Assembly: GCF_006715485.1 (NCBI RefSeq)
Contig: NZ_VFNH01000001.1
Span: 1,426,001-1,490,000 of the forward strand
DNA from: Herbaspirillum sp. SJZ107
GTDB lineage: Bacteria > Pseudomonadota > Gammaproteobacteria > Burkholderiales > Burkholderiaceae_D
Reading direction: 5' to 3'
Length of the DNA stretch: 64,000 nucleotides
The translations under genes and the position numbers were made by a program. The notes beneath the pieces were generated by a model. The model saw only the letters and a list, made by a program, of their open reading frames with translations, was not told the origin of the DNA and searched no databases. Position 1 is the stretch's first letter, and the number at the start of each line of letters is the position of its first letter. Positions 61,287 through 64,000 of this stretch are shown piece by piece.

Positions 61287-62497
61287 ATTCAATGGGCCGA
61301 CGCAACACAGTCAGCAAATGGATGTAGAGGCGTTTGGTAATCAAGGGTTTTCCTTGGGCGTTCGTTCAGTTGCCTTGCCACGTCATCTAATCGCTCCTGA
61401 GAGTACGTTGAGAGATCGAGCCCTTTTGGAAAATATTGCCGTAGCACCCCATTGGTGTTTTCATTTGATCCACGTTGCCGTGGATGGTGAGGATCACAGA
61501 AATACGCCTGGATATGGGTGGCTAAGATGAAGCGCCGGTGGTCGGCCATCTCTGTGCCTCGGTCCCACGTTAGCGATTTGTAGAGCTCCTGCGGTAGTTT
61601 CCGGGCATTTGCAATAAGCGCATTGATGACTGTCTCAGTGTCTTTGCCGGTGACCTTTACAAGCATCACGTAACGCGTTTGACGTTCGACCAGAGTAGCA
61701 ATCTGACTGTTATGACTACAGAACACTAGGTCGCCTTCCCAATGTCCAGGTATTGCCCGATCCTCGACAGTGGCCGGACGTTCACTGATCGAAACCGTCT
61801 CGACAATTCGACCATGGTCATCCGTTTTTTGAGTGTGATGCCACGACCGACGCATATTCCGGGTACGTCGCAAATGCTCCAATAATTCCTTTTTCAGGGC
61901 GCCGCGCGCCTGGATATAGAGGCTACGATAGATCGTTTCGTGTGACACCTGATAGTCCTCGATGCCCAAGTAAATCTGCTTGAGCCAGCCGGCGATCTGT
62001 TCCGGCGACCACTGCAGCTGGAGCTTGCTGGCGACAATATCGGCCAGCGCTCAATTCTCTACCGGCTTACACGTCTTGGGACGCTTGGCTAGATCCCAAG
62101 CACGTTGGTCGGCGCGGCTTGCACGATAGCCATCCAGGCTGCCATTTCGCCTGACCTCTCGACTGATTGTCGATGAAGCGCGACCGAGAGACATGGCTAT
62201 GGAACGAATTGATTTTCCTTCGACGACTGATCGTGAAATTTCTTCGCGCTCAACGAGCGTTAGCGCCAAGCGGGACCGGCATCGTTGAGCTGGACAAATG
62301 CCGCCGGTCTCAGCCAGAATCCTCTCTACTGATGAGTGGTTTCGGTCAAACAGCTGGGCTATCTTTTGAAGCGAATCGCCTTGCCGCCATCGTTCCCACA
62401 TCAGTGCCTTTTGATTCTCCGAATAGTAAATGCGGGGTTTCCGTTTCATGTGAACACTCCTCCCTATGTCTTAGAGTGTTGCGTTCACCAGTTGAAT
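61287..62497 (-). mobile_element. IS30-family insertion sequence
   Basis: About 1.21 kb. Terminal inverted repeats: ATTCAATGGGCCGACGCAAC at the left and, read inward from the right, ATTCAACTGGTGAACGCAAC; they match in 15 of 20 positions. One transposase frame fills it. It inserted into, or near, the loop of a palindrome (see 61265-62519). A clear short target duplication cannot be read. Confidence 0.7.
61289..62449 (-). pseudogene. IS30-family transposase with one in-frame stop
   Basis: 386 codons. N-terminal helix-turn-helix part: MKRKPRIYYSENQKALMWERWRQGDSLQKIAQLF and SIAMSLGRASSTISREVRRN. The frame continues KTCKPVEN-stop-ALADIVASKLQLQWSPEQIAGWL without a shift, the stop being TGA where CGA (Arg) is expected (near 62052). 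The catalytic region is intact: HWEGDLVF, LTWDRGTEMADH and NENTNGVLRQYFPKG hold the three acidic residues. A single base change has disabled it, so the decay is recent. Confidence 0.85.
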
Positions 62498-62533
62498 CCA
62501 AGGTCAATAGCGGACGTACACGACCATCGTCCT

Positions 62534-62720
62534 GGCGCTAATATGGCGGCAGTGCAGCGCTGACCGGCATCCTGTTCGTCCTCGAGACTGGACTACCCCG
62601 GGAATATCTACCGCGTGAACTCGGCTGCGGCAGCGGCATGACGTGCTGACGCCGCCTTGACGAATGGATGGAAACAGGCGTCTGGCAGCGTGTCCATGAG
62701 GCGGTGTCAGGGCAGCTCGA
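62534..62720 (+). pseudogene. IS5-family transposase fragment
   Basis: An end-like GGCGCTAATATGGC is followed directly by ALTGILFVLETGLPREYLPRELGCGSGMTC-stop-RRLDEWMETGVWQRVHEAV. It is related to the element at 60398-61252 but on the opposite strand. The N-terminal 35 or so residues and all of the C-terminal part are missing, and a TGA replaces the TGG of TCW. Confidence 0.75.
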
Positions 62721-62746
62721 TCAGTGCGGCCTGAATGCGCTTGCGC

Positions 62747-63169
62747 TTACTTCTGTACGCATGATTCGATCCCGTGGTTGCCATCCTTGAATTCCGGTTC
62801 GAAGTAAAACTTCGTGAACGTCCACTTGCCGTTACCGTTCTTCTTGAAAGTCGCGATGCCGGTGCCGAAATCCCTGGTGCCTGGGTCGGTATTTGCGAAG
62901 TAGATCGCAGCGGTAGTCCCTTGTGTAGCGGCATGGCCTGGATAGGTGCCATAGCCGGGCACTTCCAGTTTGAACAGGTAGGCCCCGTTGCTGCCCGAAC
63001 TGTGTTCCGATACTAACTGCAGGGTGGCAGTCGCGGTGTACTTGCCTTCGCGGGAATCATCGCCTTGACAATTGTATGCCCCGGATAGGTCAGGTCCGGT
63101 GAATGCTTCTTTGCCTTGCGCAAACCCGGAAACGACCAGAAAGAAAAGAGCGGTGGCGATTGTTCTCAC
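62747..63169 (-). CDS. Secreted protein of unknown function, 140 residues
   Basis: The start is GTG at 63169 with GGAGG 8 bases upstream, giving MRTIATALFFLVVSGFAQGKEAF, a normal signal peptide. The mature protein (GPDLSGAYNCQGDDSREGKYTATATLQLVSEHSSG ... GTGIATFKKNGNGKWTFTKFYFEPEFKDGNHGIESCVQK) looks like a small beta barrel with two Cys that could pair. No family recognised. Confidence 0.7.
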   Translation of the reverse strand: MRTIATALFFLVVSGFAQGKEAFTGPDLSGAYNCQGDDSREGKYTATATLQLVSEHSSGSNGAYLFKLEVPGYGTYPGHAATQGTTAAIYFANTDPGTRDFGTGIATFKKNGNGKWTFTKFYFEPEFKDGNHGIESCVQK

Positions 63170-63320
63170 GAGCGTTTCCTCCATTGATATTTGGTCGGAT
63201 GTCTGCCCCGGGCATTGCATGCTGACTGAGCAAAAAGCTGTGCGGACTGCGTATGGCCGTAGAGTCCCATTGTCCGCATTCAATATGGGCTCTGTCGGTA
63301 GTCGGCGCAGACATGGTGTG

Positions 63321-63950
63321 TCAGCGCGACTTGCGCCGCAACGAGCCGGTCAGTAAGGCCAGGCCCAGTCCCAGCGTTGCAAAAGTCGCGGGTTCCGGCA
63401 CGGTAGCATCCGCGTCGTCGATCAATATATTGTCGACCAGGCTGAAATAAGCACTGCCGTCCGGGTTATAGACCAGTTCCATCTCGAACGAGCTCAGGTT
63501 CGTGAAGCCGGCAAGCGGTGTCGTCGTCAAGCCATACGGATCGGCGTTTGCCGTTCCATTGATCGAGAATGTCTGGCTGGTCCGGGCACCGTTGATGTCC
63601 GTACCCGTGAATTTGACGGTGCTCGTTGCCGATGCAAATACAGTCGCCAGGTCGACGCTGGTGACAGAAAAAGGCTTGCCCGAGACGCTTGTGATATCGA
63701 CGATGCCACCCAGGTCAAGACTGGTCGTCCCATTGGTGGCGTATCCCGAAGACGAACTCATATTCAAGAAATACACGAGGCCCTGCTGGAGATCGAAATG
63801 ATAGCCATCGGTCGTGAATGTGGCGCCATCGGTCAGGGCAGTGGTATTGCTGGCAGGGTAATCGTCGAACGTGATGGTCGTCGCCTGCACGACATTGGTT
63901 GCGGTAGCTAACACTGCAGCCAGCAATGCGGCTTTCATCATGGACGGCAT
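63321..63950 (-). CDS. PEP-CTERM sorting domain protein
   Basis: A 209-residue exported protein with signal segment MKAALLAAVLATATNVVQATT. The beta-rich body (ITFDDYPASNTTALTDGATF ... NILIDDADATVPEPATF) ends in the PEP-CTERM signal VPEPATFATLGLGLALLTGSLRRKSR. The start may be the first or second of the close Met codons (63950 or 63941). Confidence 0.9.
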   Translation of the reverse strand: MPSMMKAALLAAVLATATNVVQATTITFDDYPASNTTALTDGATFTTDGYHFDLQQGLVYFLNMSSSSGYATNGTTSLDLGGIVDITSVSGKPFSVTSVDLATVFASATSTVKFTGTDINGARTSQTFSINGTANADPYGLTTTPLAGFTNLSSFEMELVYNPDGSAYFSLVDNILIDDADATVPEPATFATLGLGLALLTGSLRRKSR

Positions 63951-64000
63951 AACGATTTCCCCTAGTTATTATGTTAACCAATAGTACATTTTTATCGGGG

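Larger units (their letters stand above)
61265..62519. repeat. 13-bp inverted repeat flanking the IS30 element
   Basis: GTACGTCCGCTAT at 61265-61277 and ATAGCGGACGTAC at 62507-62519 are exact inverted copies. The IS30 element lies between them. The arms continue outward into the two IS5 copies, so the whole interval is built as an inverted repeat around the IS30. Confidence 0.65.

Overview
The window is GC-rich bacterial DNA. Three features together suggest a betaproteobacterium of the Oxalobacteraceae (Massilia/Telluria-like): four PEP-CTERM surface or exopolysaccharide-associated proteins, several beta-barrel porins of the Gram-negative type, and a complete lignin-monomer catabolic set. The placement is inferred from gene content; no rRNA or other phylogenetic marker is present.

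Layout. (1) 1-5265: end of a GH115 glycoside hydrolase, a DUF1624 membrane protein, a TonB-dependent receptor, a DUF2946 protein and a 62-residue membrane protein. (2) 5258-21370: an organosulfur-type uptake and oxidation locus. It has a porin, two SsuA-like binding proteins, a duplicated pair of permeases (four in all) with one ATPase, an MFS carrier, a nitroreductase-type flavoprotein, an NtaA/DmoA-type FMN monooxygenase, an amidohydrolase and a TauD-type dioxygenase. Next to it is a sigma-54 activator with no sensor domain. I can read three -24/-12 promoters, all with leaders of about 30 nt, and three copies of a candidate enhancer (TGTTGGCT-N6-CAGCC). This looks like one sigma-54 regulon. 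(3) 21511-30857: a MarR gene, a small lipoprotein, then the ferulate/p-coumarate operon (ech, vdh, fcs, a Liv-type binding protein and a tannase/feruloyl-esterase family enzyme) divergent from a MarR regulator across a clear operator.

(4) 31216-35105: a porin, a PEP-CTERM protein, an unknown secreted protein and a second Liv-type binding protein whose promoter carries a near copy of the ferulate MarR operator. (5) 35268-52201: porin, pcaR-like IclR gene, pcaIJF, a complete Liv-type ABC transporter with its own binding protein, a MarR gene, vanAB, pcaHGB and a pcaC-pcaD fusion, and a second IclR gene. Ferulate would go to feruloyl-CoA, vanillin, vanillate, protocatechuate and, through beta-ketoadipate, to acetyl-CoA and succinyl-CoA. 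Every step except the beta-ketoadipate supply of CoA donors is encoded here. Three related IclR-type palindromes precede the porin, pcaI and the second IclR gene.

(6) 52202-57260: lower-GC accessory DNA made of short genes of unknown or immunity-like function (DUF2185, DUF3885, an Imm32-like protein, two lipoproteins), separated by members of one double-hairpin repeat family. One module, gene plus flanking half-repeats, is inverted. (7) 57300-64000: a phage scrap, three PEP-CTERM genes, a secreted protein, a decayed IS5-family element, a second IS5 fragment head-to-head with it, and an IS30-family element between them with one in-frame stop.
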